From Chloroflexota bacterium (GTDB taxonomy: Bacteria; Chloroflexota; Anaerolineae; Anaerolineales; Villigracilaceae), in the NCBI GenBank assembly GCA_023459215.1, contig JAEWVF010000062.1, positions 1-45,643 of the forward strand: a stretch of 45,643 nucleotides of DNA. The letters are read 5' to 3'. Shown here one piece after another: positions 23,527 through 32,404 of this stretch. The notes under the pieces were generated by a model. That model was given only the letters and a program-made list of their open reading frames with translations. It made no database searches and had not been told where the DNA came from. How positions within the stretch are numbered: the first letter of the stretch is position 1; each line of letters begins with the position of its first letter. A program made the translations under genes and the position numbers.

Positions 23527-25110
23527 ATGCCCAATACCCAATTGAAACTAGTGGCCGACTATTGGCTCAATTTTGTTGTCACCAAACGTGACATCGATTT
23601 TCTGCAAAACTATCTTTTTGAAACAGAAGTTCCACTGGCCGAGCGTGAGATGACGCGCATTCTAGTGGAAGAACGTATCCGATATGAGCGCGAGGCGCTT
23701 ACGAAGCAACAAAAAGGGGATGGTGAGGTTTTCCTGCCCAAAGAGAGCTACAAAAAAGGACAAAAACTGGTTTTCCCCGCCTTGAACTGGCGCAAAGGGG
23801 AAGTTGTGTCTGTCCGTCCCGGCAATAACCCCGAAATCGGTGTTTTTGACGTGTTGGAAGTTGCCCTTGATGACGCCACCCGCCTGTTTGCCGCGTCCCT
23901 GCCCGAACATAAACTCAACAACCCGGTTGAAGAAGCGCCCAACCCCGAAGCCGATCCGCTGATGATTTTGGAGCAATACGGCGACGAACTGGTAAAGAAG
24001 TTGGAAATGGCCCTGCTGGCCGACGAAAGCCTGATCCGCAGCGCGGGCCAATGGTTCCCACGCGCTTTGATCGTGGATGTAAATGAAGGCCATCTCAACC
24101 TGGCGGAAGCTGTGATCGAAATGGCTGGCGGCGATCCGCTTTCAATGGCCTCCTTGATGGAGCAAATCGATATGCCGGCTGGCGTCAGCCGTAACCTGCT
24201 GGAATTTTCGTTCAATTTTGCCCTGCAAGAAGATGGGCGTTTCGATGAAGTCGGGCCGGCTGGCGAGGTTTTATGGTGCTTGAAACGCCTGGAACCGGAC
24301 GAGGTTCAGCAGGCCCCGGCAGCGTTGAAATACAACCCGATTGATTACGACCGGGCCGCCCTGAACGAGCAGATGCTTGCGCTCGAATACCAATTGGATG
24401 ATGAGTTCTCTGAAACCGAGCAGAAATCGCCGAAGGCCAATGAAGTTACCGTTACCCTGACTTATCCGCACTGGCGGGCCGGGACTTTGCCGATTTCGCC
24501 GCGTGTGCGCCACTTCTTCCCGACCGCTTATGAATCCTCGCGTGTGCGATTTATCCTGGTAGACGAGAAGACCGGCGAGCAAATTCCGGCCTGGGTGGTG
24601 CGCGAGCACGGATACGTTTACGGTCTGAAAGCCTGGTTCGAAAAAAACAAGCTGATTCCCGGCGCGCAGGTGGTCATTCGCCGTTCGAAGAATGCTGGTC
24701 AGGTTATTCTTGAAGCCAAAACCCGTAAATCGGCCAAGGATTGGGTGCGGACGGTGCTGGTTGGTTCCGATGGCGGCCTGGTTTTTGCCCTGCTGCGCCA
24801 GGAAGTGGCCTGCGAATACCACGACCGCATGGTGACCGTTGTCCCGGATGTGGCTGGCATCGACCTGGCGGTTGCCCAGATGGCCAAGAGCCGCCAGCCG
24901 CTTGAGAAGATTATCAAGAACATCTTGCGCGAACTTTCCAAGCTGACCCCGCAGGGGCATGTCCATGCCGAGGAGCTTTATTCGGCGGTCAATATCCTGC
25001 GCCGCATCCCGCCGGCCCCGTTGCTGGCCCTGCTGGCTTCGAGCAAAGAATTCAACCATATCGGTGATTTGTACTTCCGCCTGGCCGAAACCAGCCAGGA
25101 TGAGGAATAG
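23527..25110 (+). CDS. Conserved-looking protein of unknown function (527 aa)
   Basis: A soluble, acidic protein with no signal peptide and no membrane helices. I do not recognise the family. Visible parts are an N-terminal helical region (ADYWLNFVVTKRDIDFLQNYLFE), a beta-rich stretch with an S1/KOW-like look (KGQKLVFPALNWRKGEVVSVRPGNN), a central region TLTYPHWRAGTLPISPRVRHFFPTAYES, and a helical C-terminus ending in a helix-turn-helix-like segment (ELSKLTPQGHVHAEELYSAVNI). I set the start at ATG 23527, preceded by GGAAGAA. It is followed after 3 bp by a 138-aa protein of unknown function, so the two work together. A DNA- or RNA-related role is only a guess. Confidence 0.7.
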   Translation: MPNTQLKLVADYWLNFVVTKRDIDFLQNYLFETEVPLAEREMTRILVEERIRYEREALTKQQKGDGEVFLPKESYKKGQKLVFPALNWRKGEVVSVRPGNNPEIGVFDVLEVALDDATRLFAASLPEHKLNNPVEEAPNPEADPLMILEQYGDELVKKLEMALLADESLIRSAGQWFPRALIVDVNEGHLNLAEAVIEMAGGDPLSMASLMEQIDMPAGVSRNLLEFSFNFALQEDGRFDEVGPAGEVLWCLKRLEPDEVQQAPAALKYNPIDYDRAALNEQMLALEYQLDDEFSETEQKSPKANEVTVTLTYPHWRAGTLPISPRVRHFFPTAYESSRVRFILVDEKTGEQIPAWVVREHGYVYGLKAWFEKNKLIPGAQVVIRRSKNAGQVILEAKTRKSAKDWVRTVLVGSDGGLVFALLRQEVACEYHDRMVTVVPDVAGIDLAVAQMAKSRQPLEKIIKNILRELSKLTPQGHVHAEELYSAVNILRRIPPAPLLALLASSKEFNHIGDLYFRLAETSQDEE

Positions 25111-25113
25111 AAC

Positions 25114-25530
25114 ATGAGCCTTGTCAAACCAACCCTCAATACCCGTTACCATATCGATTTTGACTGGTGGAAACAGGCAGAAAACGATTGGCATGTTCAC
25201 TTGCGCGGCTTGCTCTGCCCCGAGCACCAGCAGATGTTCGCCGACTATGGCGTTGGCGACATGCTCGATTTCATCGACCCGGAAACGGCGGAAGTCCGAC
25301 CGATGAACGGCATCCAGCAGGCCATCCTGTCGCATTGCGCCCGCCAGCCCGAGTTCCTGACCGGTCAGACAGCCATGGTGGAAGCGGTTTTCCGGGTTTT
25401 CCTTTCGAACGGCAACAGCCCGCTCTCGGCTGCCGAACTGGCCGAACGGTTGGGCCGCCCGGCCAATGTCATCCTGACCACGCTTTCTGGTGTGCGCGTT
25501 TATAAGGGTATTCGACCGATACAGGAATAG
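25114..25530 (+). CDS. Small protein of unknown function with HTH-like C-terminus
   Basis: A 138-residue soluble protein. The middle is aromatic-rich (DFDWWKQAENDWHVHLRGLLCPEHQQMF), and the C-terminal third (SPLSAAELAERLGRPANVILTTLSGVRVYKGIRPI) resembles a helix-turn-helix or winged helix. It lies 3 bp after the 527-aa protein and is surely co-transcribed with it. I do not recognise a family. tRNA-Arg follows 8 bp later on the same strand. Confidence 0.7.
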   Translation: MSLVKPTLNTRYHIDFDWWKQAENDWHVHLRGLLCPEHQQMFADYGVGDMLDFIDPETAEVRPMNGIQQAILSHCARQPEFLTGQTAMVEAVFRVFLSNGNSPLSAAELAERLGRPANVILTTLSGVRVYKGIRPIQE

Positions 25531-25538
25531 CGCCAAAA

Positions 25539-25611
25539 GCCCCCGTAGCTCAATGGACAGAGCAGCAGCCTTCTAAGCTGTTGGTTGTGGGTTCGAATCC
25601 CGCCGGGGGCG
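25539..25611 (+). tRNA. tRNA-Arg (anticodon UCU)
   Basis: A 73-nt cloverleaf: acceptor GCCCCCG (25539-25545) pairs with CGGGGGC (25604-25610), discriminator G25611. D arm GCTC..GAGC, anticodon stem GCAGC/GCTGT with loop CTTCTAA (TCT at 25572-25574), T arm with GTTCGAATCC. No CCA is encoded, so it needs the CCA-adding enzyme. It decodes AGA/AGG codons. Confidence 0.97.
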
Positions 25612-25649
25612 CTCTGGTTCTCTTTACAGGTTCAGGAGGAATCCATCGT

Positions 25650-26177
25650 ATGGCAACCGAACGCAAAGGGTTGATCAAATTCGCTGGCGCGGAGCAAACC
25701 GTGGTTGGCGACGATGTCAAAGTCGGTCACAAAGCCCCCGAATTCACCATCCAGAAAACTGATTGGTCACTGGTCAAGGCCCTTAAAGAGACCAAGGGCA
25801 AGGTGCGGATTATCGCTTCCGTCCCGTCGCTCGACACACCGGTCTGCGACCGCGAAACCCGGCGTTTTAACGAAGAAGCGGCCAAACTGAGCCGGGATGT
25901 GGTTGTGCTCGTGGTCAGCATGGACTTGCCTGTTGCCCAAAAACGCTGGTGTGGAGCCGCCGGGGTCGACCAGGTGCTCACTTTTTCAGATGTCGTCAAA
26001 GCTGATTTTGGCAAGAAATATGGCACTTTGATGAAAGAAGTGCGCATTTTGCGGCGCGCCGTGTTCGTGGTGAACAAAAAAGGCGTGGTTACTTACGCCG
26101 CCTACATGCCGACCAATGGCGACGAACCCAAATACGACGAGGTTCTCGACGCAGCCCGCAAAGCCCTCGCCAAATAG
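25650..26177 (+). CDS. tpx: Thiol peroxidase (Tpx-type peroxiredoxin)
   Basis: A 175-residue atypical 2-Cys peroxiredoxin that reduces hydroperoxides using thioredoxin. The active-site segment SVPSLDTPVCDRETRRFN carries the peroxidatic Cys66, and RWCGAAG carries the resolving Cys101, in the classic Tpx spacing. The start is the ATG at 25650 with AGGAGGA upstream. It heads a run of stress and proteostasis genes (Hsp20, Lon). Confidence 0.95.
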   Translation: MATERKGLIKFAGAEQTVVGDDVKVGHKAPEFTIQKTDWSLVKALKETKGKVRIIASVPSLDTPVCDRETRRFNEEAAKLSRDVVVLVVSMDLPVAQKRWCGAAGVDQVLTFSDVVKADFGKKYGTLMKEVRILRRAVFVVNKKGVVTYAAYMPTNGDEPKYDEVLDAARKALAK

Positions 26178-26195
26178 TTCCCCGAAGGAGTTTGT

Positions 26196-26609
26196 ATGAT
26201 TACGGTCAAACCCAAACCTGGCCGTGGGGGAGCGGTGGCCGAACGCCGCCGAATGTTGGTTGAAACGATTGGCTGGCAGGTGCGCGTCCAGCACCACATC
26301 TGGAGCCCGCCAACCGACCTGTTCGAAACCCAATCCGCTTATATTGTGCGCGTTGAAATTGCCGGGATGCGCGAACAGGATTTTTCGGTCGTCCTCGAAC
26401 ATAACTACCTGACCATCAGCGGCCGCCGCAATGAACCGCATGAACGCCGCGCCTATCATCAAATGGAAGTTCGCTTCGGCGAGTTTAGCACGGTCGCCGC
26501 TTTACCCGGCCCAATTGACATCAAGGCCTCGCGCGCTGAGTACGAGGACGGCTTCCTGACCGTTACCCTCCCCAAGGCCAGCCCCAATCAAATCTCGATC
26601 AAGGGATAA
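26196..26609 (+). CDS. Hsp20/alpha-crystallin small heat-shock protein
   Basis: A 137-residue holdase chaperone. The alpha-crystallin domain covers about 42-130, with PPTDLFETQSAYIVRVEIAGM, LEHNYLTISGRR, FGEFSTVAALPGPID and the terminal beta strand GFLTVTLPKA. The C-terminal ISI tripeptide (residues 134-136) is the I-x-I oligomerisation anchor. It lies 18 bp after tpx and 11 bp before lon, on the same strand; co-regulation as a heat/oxidative stress operon is likely. Confidence 0.92.
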   Translation: MITVKPKPGRGGAVAERRRMLVETIGWQVRVQHHIWSPPTDLFETQSAYIVRVEIAGMREQDFSVVLEHNYLTISGRRNEPHERRAYHQMEVRFGEFSTVAALPGPIDIKASRAEYEDGFLTVTLPKASPNQISIKG

Positions 26610-26620
26610 CCCTCTCATTT

Positions 26621-29245
26621 ATGCCTGCTTCCCGTTGGAATTCCAATCCTGCCGACCTGTTCAAGTGGATTAACAGCGACGACGATGCTGAACTGCTCAA
26701 AATGTTCATCCCCTCGCTTTTTTCTGATTTTTTAAGTGGGGACGAAAGCCCGGATTCAACCTCCCCGGTGCTTGATTCTGTCCAAAGCGCCGAAAATTCA
26801 CCTGAGATTGTTCCCATCCTGCCGCTGCGCGGGCTGGTTGTCTACCCCCAAACCGCCGTCCCGCTGACGATTGGCCAGCCGCGTTCGGTCAAACTGGTCG
26901 ACGATGTTGTCGGCGGCGACCGCTTCATCGGCCTGGTAGCCTCCAAAAATCCCGAGTTGGAGATGCCCGGCCCCCAGGATTTGTACATGGTCGGGTCGCT
27001 GGCCACCGTCCACCGCCTGCTGCGCGCCCCGGACGGCACCATCCGCATTTTGGTGCAGGGCCTTGAGCGTTTTCGCGTTATCGAATACACCCAGACCGAG
27101 CCTTACCTGATGGCGCGCATCGAGCGCATCCCCGAAGCTGCTGAAGAAGGCCTGGAACTGGACGCCCTGGCGCGCAATGCTCGCGACCAGTTTGCCGGAA
27201 TTGCCGAGATGATTCCATCCTTCCCGCGCGAACTGGTGGCCTCCATCACCGGGATTGAAGACCCCCTGCAAACTGTTTATGCGATTGCCAACTTCCAGCG
27301 CATCGACCTGGAAGATGCCCAGACCCTGCTCGAACTTGATTCCGCGACCGACAAGCTGCGCAAACTGATTGGCCTGTTGGTGCGCGAAAGCGAAGTGCTC
27401 CAGCTTGGGCAGAAGATTCAGAACGAAGCACGCTCCGAGATTGACAAGGTCCAGCGCGAGTATTTCCTGCGCGAGCAGTTAAAAGCCATACAGAAAGAAC
27501 TTGGCGAACGCGATGAGCAGGCCGTCGAAGTGGAAGAATTCCGCAAGAAAATCGACGAAGCCCGGATGGCCGAAGAGGCCGACAAGCAGGCCCGCCGCGA
27601 GTTGGAGCGCCTTTCGCGCCTGCCCACCGCCGCAGCTGAGTACGGAGTCATCCGCACTTATCTCGATTGGATGACGGCCCTGCCTTGGGCGAAAACCACC
27701 CTGGATAATCTCGATATTGCCCATGCCCGTGAAGTGCTCGACAAGGATCACTACGGCCTGGAAGACATCAAAGAGCGTATCCTGGAATTCCTGGCCATTC
27801 GCAAACTGCGCATCGACCGCCGCAATGACGAAAAGACAGAGTCGGATGACCTGATCCGGCGCGAACGCGAGGGTGTTATTCTGTGCTTTGTTGGCCCGCC
27901 CGGCGTCGGTAAAACCTCGCTGGGACAGTCCATCGCCCGCGCCATGGAGCGCAAGTTTGTGCGTATTTCGCTTGGCGGCGTGCGCGACGAGGCCGAAATC
28001 CGCGGGCATCGGCGCACTTATATTGGCGCCATGCCGGGGCGCATCCTGCAAGCCTTGCGCCGGGTCGAGAGCCGCAATCCGGTTTTCATGCTCGACGAGG
28101 TCGATAAACTGGTCAACGATTTCCACGGCGACCCATCTTCGGCGCTGCTGGAAGTACTCGACCCAGAGCAGAACGGCGAATTCCGCGATAACTACCTGGA
28201 AGTGGCCTATGACCTTTCGCAGGTCATGTTCATCACAACTGCCAATACGCTGGAAACCATCCCCGGCCCGCTGCGCGACCGCATGGAAATCATTTCCCTT
28301 TCGGGCTATACCGAAGGCGAGAAGATTGCGATTGCGAAAGGGTATTTAATCCCGCGCCAGATACGCGAGAACAGCTTGAAGCCCGGTGAAGTATCGTTTT
28401 CGGACGAGGCGCTCAAAACGATTATTAATCAGTACACCCGCGAAGCTGGTGTAAGGAATCTGGAACGAAACATCGGCTCGGTTTGCCGTAAAATCGGCAC
28501 ACGCATCGCTGAAGGCAAAGGCGAAACCTTTGCAGTTACCCCTGAATTCGTGAAGGAATTGCTCGGCAATCCCTTCTTCCAGGGGCCGGAAGAGATGAAT
28601 GTGCGCACCGCGGTTCCGGGTGTGGTGGCCGGCCTGGCCTGGACGCCCTATGGCGGCGATGTGCTTTTTATCGAAGCCACTCGTATGCCGGGCGCAAAAG
28701 GATTCCAGGTGACCGGCTCGGTCGGCAACGTGATGCAGGAATCGGCCCGCGCGGCGCTGTCCTATGTCCGTTCGCGCGCAGAGCAATTGGGTTTGGCCGC
28801 CAACTTCTTCGAAAAATCGGATTTGCACCTGCATGTTCCCTCCGGGGCGCAGCCCAAAGACGGGCCTTCCGCCGGGGTAACGATTGCCACCGCCCTGGTA
28901 TCCCTCTTTTCGGGGCGTTTGATGCACAAAGGCGTGGGCATGACCGGTGAAATCACCCTGCGCGGCCAGGTGCTGCCGGTCGGCGGCATCAAGGAGAAGG
29001 TGCTGGCGGCCCATCGCAACGGATTGCACACGGTCATCCTGCCGAAGCGCAACGAGATGGACCTGGATGATGTGCCCGAAGAAATCAAGAAAACCATGAC
29101 TTTTATCTTCGCCGAGAGTGTTGACGAGGTTTTTGCGGCGGCGCTGGAGCCTTTGGCTGAAGCGCATTCCGCGCCTGAACCTGCAAAAAAGCGAAGAACC
29201 GCTCGAAAGAAGGAAACCACGGATGCCGAAAATCATGCTGGCTGA
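26621..29245 (+). CDS. lon: ATP-dependent Lon protease
   Basis: An 874-residue LonA: an N-terminal substrate-binding domain (starting VPILPLRGLVVYPQTAVPL, about 65), a AAA+ domain with Walker A GPPGVGKTS (about 426-434) and FMLDEVDKL (Walker B), and a protease domain with catalytic Ser in PKDGPSAG (about 746-753) and Lys in GGIKEKV (about 788-794). It degrades misfolded and regulatory proteins in the cytoplasm. The N-terminal extension of about 60 residues (MPASRWNSNP...) has no family match; a later Met start (about 28) is possible as no good RBS precedes either. It is co-directional with Hsp20 and the receiver protein. Confidence 0.96.
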   Translation: MPASRWNSNPADLFKWINSDDDAELLKMFIPSLFSDFLSGDESPDSTSPVLDSVQSAENSPEIVPILPLRGLVVYPQTAVPLTIGQPRSVKLVDDVVGGDRFIGLVASKNPELEMPGPQDLYMVGSLATVHRLLRAPDGTIRILVQGLERFRVIEYTQTEPYLMARIERIPEAAEEGLELDALARNARDQFAGIAEMIPSFPRELVASITGIEDPLQTVYAIANFQRIDLEDAQTLLELDSATDKLRKLIGLLVRESEVLQLGQKIQNEARSEIDKVQREYFLREQLKAIQKELGERDEQAVEVEEFRKKIDEARMAEEADKQARRELERLSRLPTAAAEYGVIRTYLDWMTALPWAKTTLDNLDIAHAREVLDKDHYGLEDIKERILEFLAIRKLRIDRRNDEKTESDDLIRREREGVILCFVGPPGVGKTSLGQSIARAMERKFVRISLGGVRDEAEIRGHRRTYIGAMPGRILQALRRVESRNPVFMLDEVDKLVNDFHGDPSSALLEVLDPEQNGEFRDNYLEVAYDLSQVMFITTANTLETIPGPLRDRMEIISLSGYTEGEKIAIAKGYLIPRQIRENSLKPGEVSFSDEALKTIINQYTREAGVRNLERNIGSVCRKIGTRIAEGKGETFAVTPEFVKELLGNPFFQGPEEMNVRTAVPGVVAGLAWTPYGGDVLFIEATRMPGAKGFQVTGSVGNVMQESARAALSYVRSRAEQLGLAANFFEKSDLHLHVPSGAQPKDGPSAGVTIATALVSLFSGRLMHKGVGMTGEITLRGQVLPVGGIKEKVLAAHRNGLHTVILPKRNEMDLDDVPEEIKKTMTFIFAESVDEVFAAALEPLAEAHSAPEPAKKRRTARKKETTDAENHAG

Positions 29246-29588
29246 AGACGACCCAACCATGTTGAACCTGCTCAAAACCTTGATGCGGCTTGAGGGGTTC
29301 GACGCGGTGACATTGGCCCAGAACGATCAGGTTCTGGATGCAGTCTTGCGTGAAAACCCGGATGTGCTTTTGCTGGATGTGCATCTGCCGCAAGGCAATG
29401 GCCTCGATTTTTTGCGCCAGATGCGCGCTGAGCCGCGCCTGAAGGAACTGATGGTTCTGATGGCTTCGGGAATGAGCTTGAAAACCGAATGTATGGAAGC
29501 TGGCGCAAATGCCTTCCTGCTCAAGCCATTCATGCCTGATACGTTGATTGCAACCATCCGCTCCCTGTTGTCGTCGCGCCCGAACTGA
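29223..29588 (+). CDS. Single-domain response regulator (receiver)
   Basis: A 121-residue CheY-like receiver with no output domain. The acidic pair is Asp9/Asp10, the phospho-acceptor is Asp52 in LLLDVHLP, and Lys (about 104) in LLKPF completes the set. The usual Thr/Ser is the Ser of LMASGM. The start (AAGGA, 9 nt upstream) overlaps the end of lon by 23 nt, so it is coupled to it. The partner kinase is not in the window. Confidence 0.85.
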   Translation: MPKIMLAEDDPTMLNLLKTLMRLEGFDAVTLAQNDQVLDAVLRENPDVLLLDVHLPQGNGLDFLRQMRAEPRLKELMVLMASGMSLKTECMEAGANAFLLKPFMPDTLIATIRSLLSSRPN

Positions 29589-29594
29589 GCGAGT

Positions 29595-30020
29595 ATGGAA
29601 ATCTCCCTGCGCGCCTTTCGCTTCGAGCAAGATTATGCTGCGGTGATTGACCTGTGGAGTCGCTGCGGGCCGGGGGTGCAGGTTCGTAAATCGGATGAGC
29701 CGGAAGAAATCAGGAAAAAACTGACCCGTGACCCGGATTTGTTCGTTGTGGCTGAATGCGAAGGCCGCCTGGTGGGCACGGTCATGGGAGGTTTTGACGG
29801 GCGGCGCGGCATGATTTATCACCTGGCTGTTGAGCCTGGTTTCCGGGTGCATGGTGTTGGGGGAATACTCATGCAGGAAGTCGAACGACGGCTGAGTCAA
29901 AAGGGCTGTCTGAAAGCTTACCTGTTGGTGGCAAACGGGAACGAAGAAGTTATTCCGTTCTATGAAAAGCGCGGCTGGCAGGAAATGAACCTGCACCTGT
30001 TTGGCAAAAATTTATCCTGA
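29595..30020 (+). CDS. GNAT-family N-acetyltransferase
   Basis: A 141-residue GNAT protein that transfers an acetyl group from acetyl-CoA to an unknown acceptor. The acetyl-CoA loop is VEPGFRVHGVGGILMQEVERRL (starting about 78), and the final strand has FYEKRGWQEM. It is 6 bp after the receiver gene on the same strand. Rim-like or small-molecule specificity cannot be read from sequence. Confidence 0.9.
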   Translation: MEISLRAFRFEQDYAAVIDLWSRCGPGVQVRKSDEPEEIRKKLTRDPDLFVVAECEGRLVGTVMGGFDGRRGMIYHLAVEPGFRVHGVGGILMQEVERRLSQKGCLKAYLLVANGNEEVIPFYEKRGWQEMNLHLFGKNLS

Positions 30021-30031
30021 TCTCCCATCCC

Positions 30032-30535
30032 ATGTCAATAAAAGTTGCTATCCTGACTGTTTCAGACCGTTCATTCTCAGGGGAGCGTGAAGATTTATCT
30101 GGCCCTGCCTTGCAAGAGCAGGTGATTTCGCTTGGCTGGCAGGTTTGCTGTACGGGGATTGTGCCGGACGAGATTGCCCAAATTGCCGCGCAACTCATCG
30201 AATGGGTCGACCACCAGAGTCTGGATATTATCCTGACCACCGGCGGAACCGGCTTTGCCACGCGGGATGTTACTCCCGAGGCGACCCGCCAGGTACTCGA
30301 ACGCCTGACCCCCGGCCTGGACGAGGCCATGCGCGCCGCCAGCCTGAAAATCACCGCGCACGCCATGCTCTCGCGGGCAATTTCCGGGATACGAAAATCA
30401 ACCCTGATCGTTAACCTGCCTGGCAGCCCGCGCGGCGCGCTGGAACATTTCCAGGTGATTGTTCCCGTACTGCCACACGCGGTCGAATTGCTGCGCGAGG
30501 CGCGTTCTGCTGAACAGGGGCATCGCAAGATATAG
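30032..30535 (+). CDS. Molybdenum cofactor biosynthesis protein (MogA/MoaB family)
   Basis: A 167-residue MoCF-fold protein. The signature TTGGTGFATRDVTPEAT (about 71-87) and NLPGSPRGALE (about 130-140) are those of MoaB/Mog enzymes that adenylylate molybdopterin before Mo insertion. It is therefore part of Moco synthesis, though no other moa/moe gene is in the window. It lies 11 bp after the GNAT gene. Confidence 0.92.
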   Translation: MSIKVAILTVSDRSFSGEREDLSGPALQEQVISLGWQVCCTGIVPDEIAQIAAQLIEWVDHQSLDIILTTGGTGFATRDVTPEATRQVLERLTPGLDEAMRAASLKITAHAMLSRAISGIRKSTLIVNLPGSPRGALEHFQVIVPVLPHAVELLREARSAEQGHRKI

Positions 30536-30614
30536 AAATATCAGGGCCTCCGCCGTGACCCTTTGTTGCCGTTGTGGTTAAGTATTTTTCCGGCTTTGCC
30601 GGGTTAGGACAGAT

Positions 30615-32126
30615 ATGCAAAACAAATTCCTTGAACTCAAAACCCGCCTGGCCGAAATCCAGGACCTGAACAAGGCCGCCGGGCTGCTCGGCTGGGACCA
30701 GCGCACCCTGATGCCGGCCCGCGGCGCAGCCGTCCGCGCTGAAATGCTCGCTACGCTCGGCAAACTGGCCCACGAAAAATTCACCTCCGACGAAATCGGC
30801 CGCCTGCTCGAAGACCTGCGCCCCTACGAAGAAAGCCTCGATTACGACTCCGATGAAGCCAGCCTGATTCGCGTTGCCCGCCGCGATTATCAGAAGTCGC
30901 TGCGAGTGCCCTCCTCCCTGCGGGCCGATATCAGCCGCCTGTCGGCCCAGGCCAGCGAAGTCTGGATCCAGGCGCGCAAAAAATCCGATTTCGCCTCCTT
31001 CCTGCCCTATCTCCAACGGCATGTCGAACTCAAGCACAAATACATCGAATGCTTCGACGAAGCCGACAACGTTTACGACATCCTGCTGGATGACTACGAG
31101 CGCGGCATGACCACCGCCGAAGTGACCGCCCTGTTCGAGACCCTCAAAAAAGACCTCGTCCCGCTCATCGCCGCCATCGCCGAATCGCCCAAGACCGTTG
31201 ACGACGCCTGCCTGCACGGTCATTTCCCTGCCGAAGCCCAGAAAGCCTTCAGCCTCGACATCCTGAAACGCTTTGGCTTCAGTGACGATGCCTGGCGGCT
31301 CGACCCGACCGTGCATCCCTTCGCCAGCAGCATCGCCACCGGCGACATCCGCATTACCACCCGCTATTACGAAGATTTTATCAACGCCGCCCTGTTCGGC
31401 TCGATTCACGAATGCGGCCACGGCTTGTACGAAAACGGCGTTTCCAGTTCGCTCGAACGTACCCCCTTATGCCGCGGCGCTTCGCTTGGCCTGCACGAAT
31501 CGCAAAGCCGGATGTGGGAAAACCTGGTCGGGCGTTCGCGCGCCTTCTGGACTTTTTTCTACCCGCGGCTGGTATCCGCCTTCCCGGCCCAGTTCGGCGC
31601 GGTCGACCCGGAAACGTTCTACCGCGCCATCAACAAAGTCCACCCGTCGCTGATTCGCGTCGAAGCGGACGAGGCCACCTACAACCTGCATATCATCCTG
31701 CGCTTTGAGTTGGAGCAGGAAATCATCAACGGCAAACTGGCCCTGCGCAACCTGCCCGAAGCCTGGAACGCGCGCATGAAATCCTACCTCGGCATCGACG
31801 TGCCCGATGACGCCCACGGCGTCTTGCAGGACATCCACTGGTCGAGCGGCATGATGGGTTACTTCCCAACCTACTCGCTCGGCAACATCATCTCCGTCCA
31901 AATCTGGGAGCGGGTCAAGAGCGAAGTCCCCGATCTCGAACAGCAGTTCGCGCGCGGCGAGTTCAAAACCCTGCGCGAATGGCTGCGCGAACGCCTGCAC
32001 CGCCACGGACGCAAGTTCAGCCCGCGCGAAACCTTGCAGCGTGTCACCGGCCAGCCCGGCGGAATCGACGTCGGCCCGTATGTGCGCTACCTGAAGTCCA
32101 AATTCAGCGATATTTACGGACTGTAA
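30615..32126 (+). CDS. M32 family carboxypeptidase (Taq type)
   Basis: A 503-residue zinc metallocarboxypeptidase. The zinc motif HECGH (about 265-269, HEXXH), GYENGVSS-like and the downstream ESQSRMWEN (third ligand Glu about 296) are the M32 signature, as is the C-terminal YFPTYSLGN. It removes C-terminal residues from peptides in the cytoplasm. It is preceded by a small GC-rich hairpin (about 30590-30602) and followed by an inverted word array. Confidence 0.93.
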   Translation: MQNKFLELKTRLAEIQDLNKAAGLLGWDQRTLMPARGAAVRAEMLATLGKLAHEKFTSDEIGRLLEDLRPYEESLDYDSDEASLIRVARRDYQKSLRVPSSLRADISRLSAQASEVWIQARKKSDFASFLPYLQRHVELKHKYIECFDEADNVYDILLDDYERGMTTAEVTALFETLKKDLVPLIAAIAESPKTVDDACLHGHFPAEAQKAFSLDILKRFGFSDDAWRLDPTVHPFASSIATGDIRITTRYYEDFINAALFGSIHECGHGLYENGVSSSLERTPLCRGASLGLHESQSRMWENLVGRSRAFWTFFYPRLVSAFPAQFGAVDPETFYRAINKVHPSLIRVEADEATYNLHIILRFELEQEIINGKLALRNLPEAWNARMKSYLGIDVPDDAHGVLQDIHWSSGMMGYFPTYSLGNIISVQIWERVKSEVPDLEQQFARGEFKTLREWLRERLHRHGRKFSPRETLQRVTGQPGGIDVGPYVRYLKSKFSDIYGL

Positions 32127-32240
32127 AAACCTTAAGAAATACCTCGTCCTACCCAAAGACATTTTTCGCCGAATTGCCCCTCAGACACGGTGAGCGAAAG
32201 CAAGATCGCTATTGGCTCTACCGTAATTAACGGGAATTTC

Positions 32241-32334
32241 ACCACTGAGACACACATGAGCCTGCGGCCCAGTGCAGGAGGAGTCCGCTGAGCAACCAGC
32301 ATTAAAAACTCTGTGTTCTCGGTGTCTCAGTGGT
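32241..32334. repeat. Inverted array with ACCACTGAGACAC arms
   Basis: A perfect 13-bp inverted repeat (ACCACTGAGACAC at 32241-32253, GTGTCTCAGTGGT at 32322-32334). The inner flank of the right arm shows further 7-nt words (CTCTGTG, TTCTCGG). It is one of the word-type arrays and fills most of the 278-bp gap between M32 and the aminotransferase. Confidence 0.75.
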
Positions 32335-32404
32335 TATCCTTTACTCATTCAAAGCCGTTCCCCGTTACAAACGGGAGAGCCTCATTATTTTAATATCCCT
32401 AGAA

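Noticed and set aside
24271..25536. 421-aa minus-strand open frame opposite the unknown two-gene operon
   Set aside because: The plus-strand genes have proper starts, RBS and 3-bp spacing; the minus frame spans both without structure.
30411..31421. 336-aa minus-strand open frame opposite mog and M32 genes
   Set aside because: Shadow of two well-recognised enzymes.
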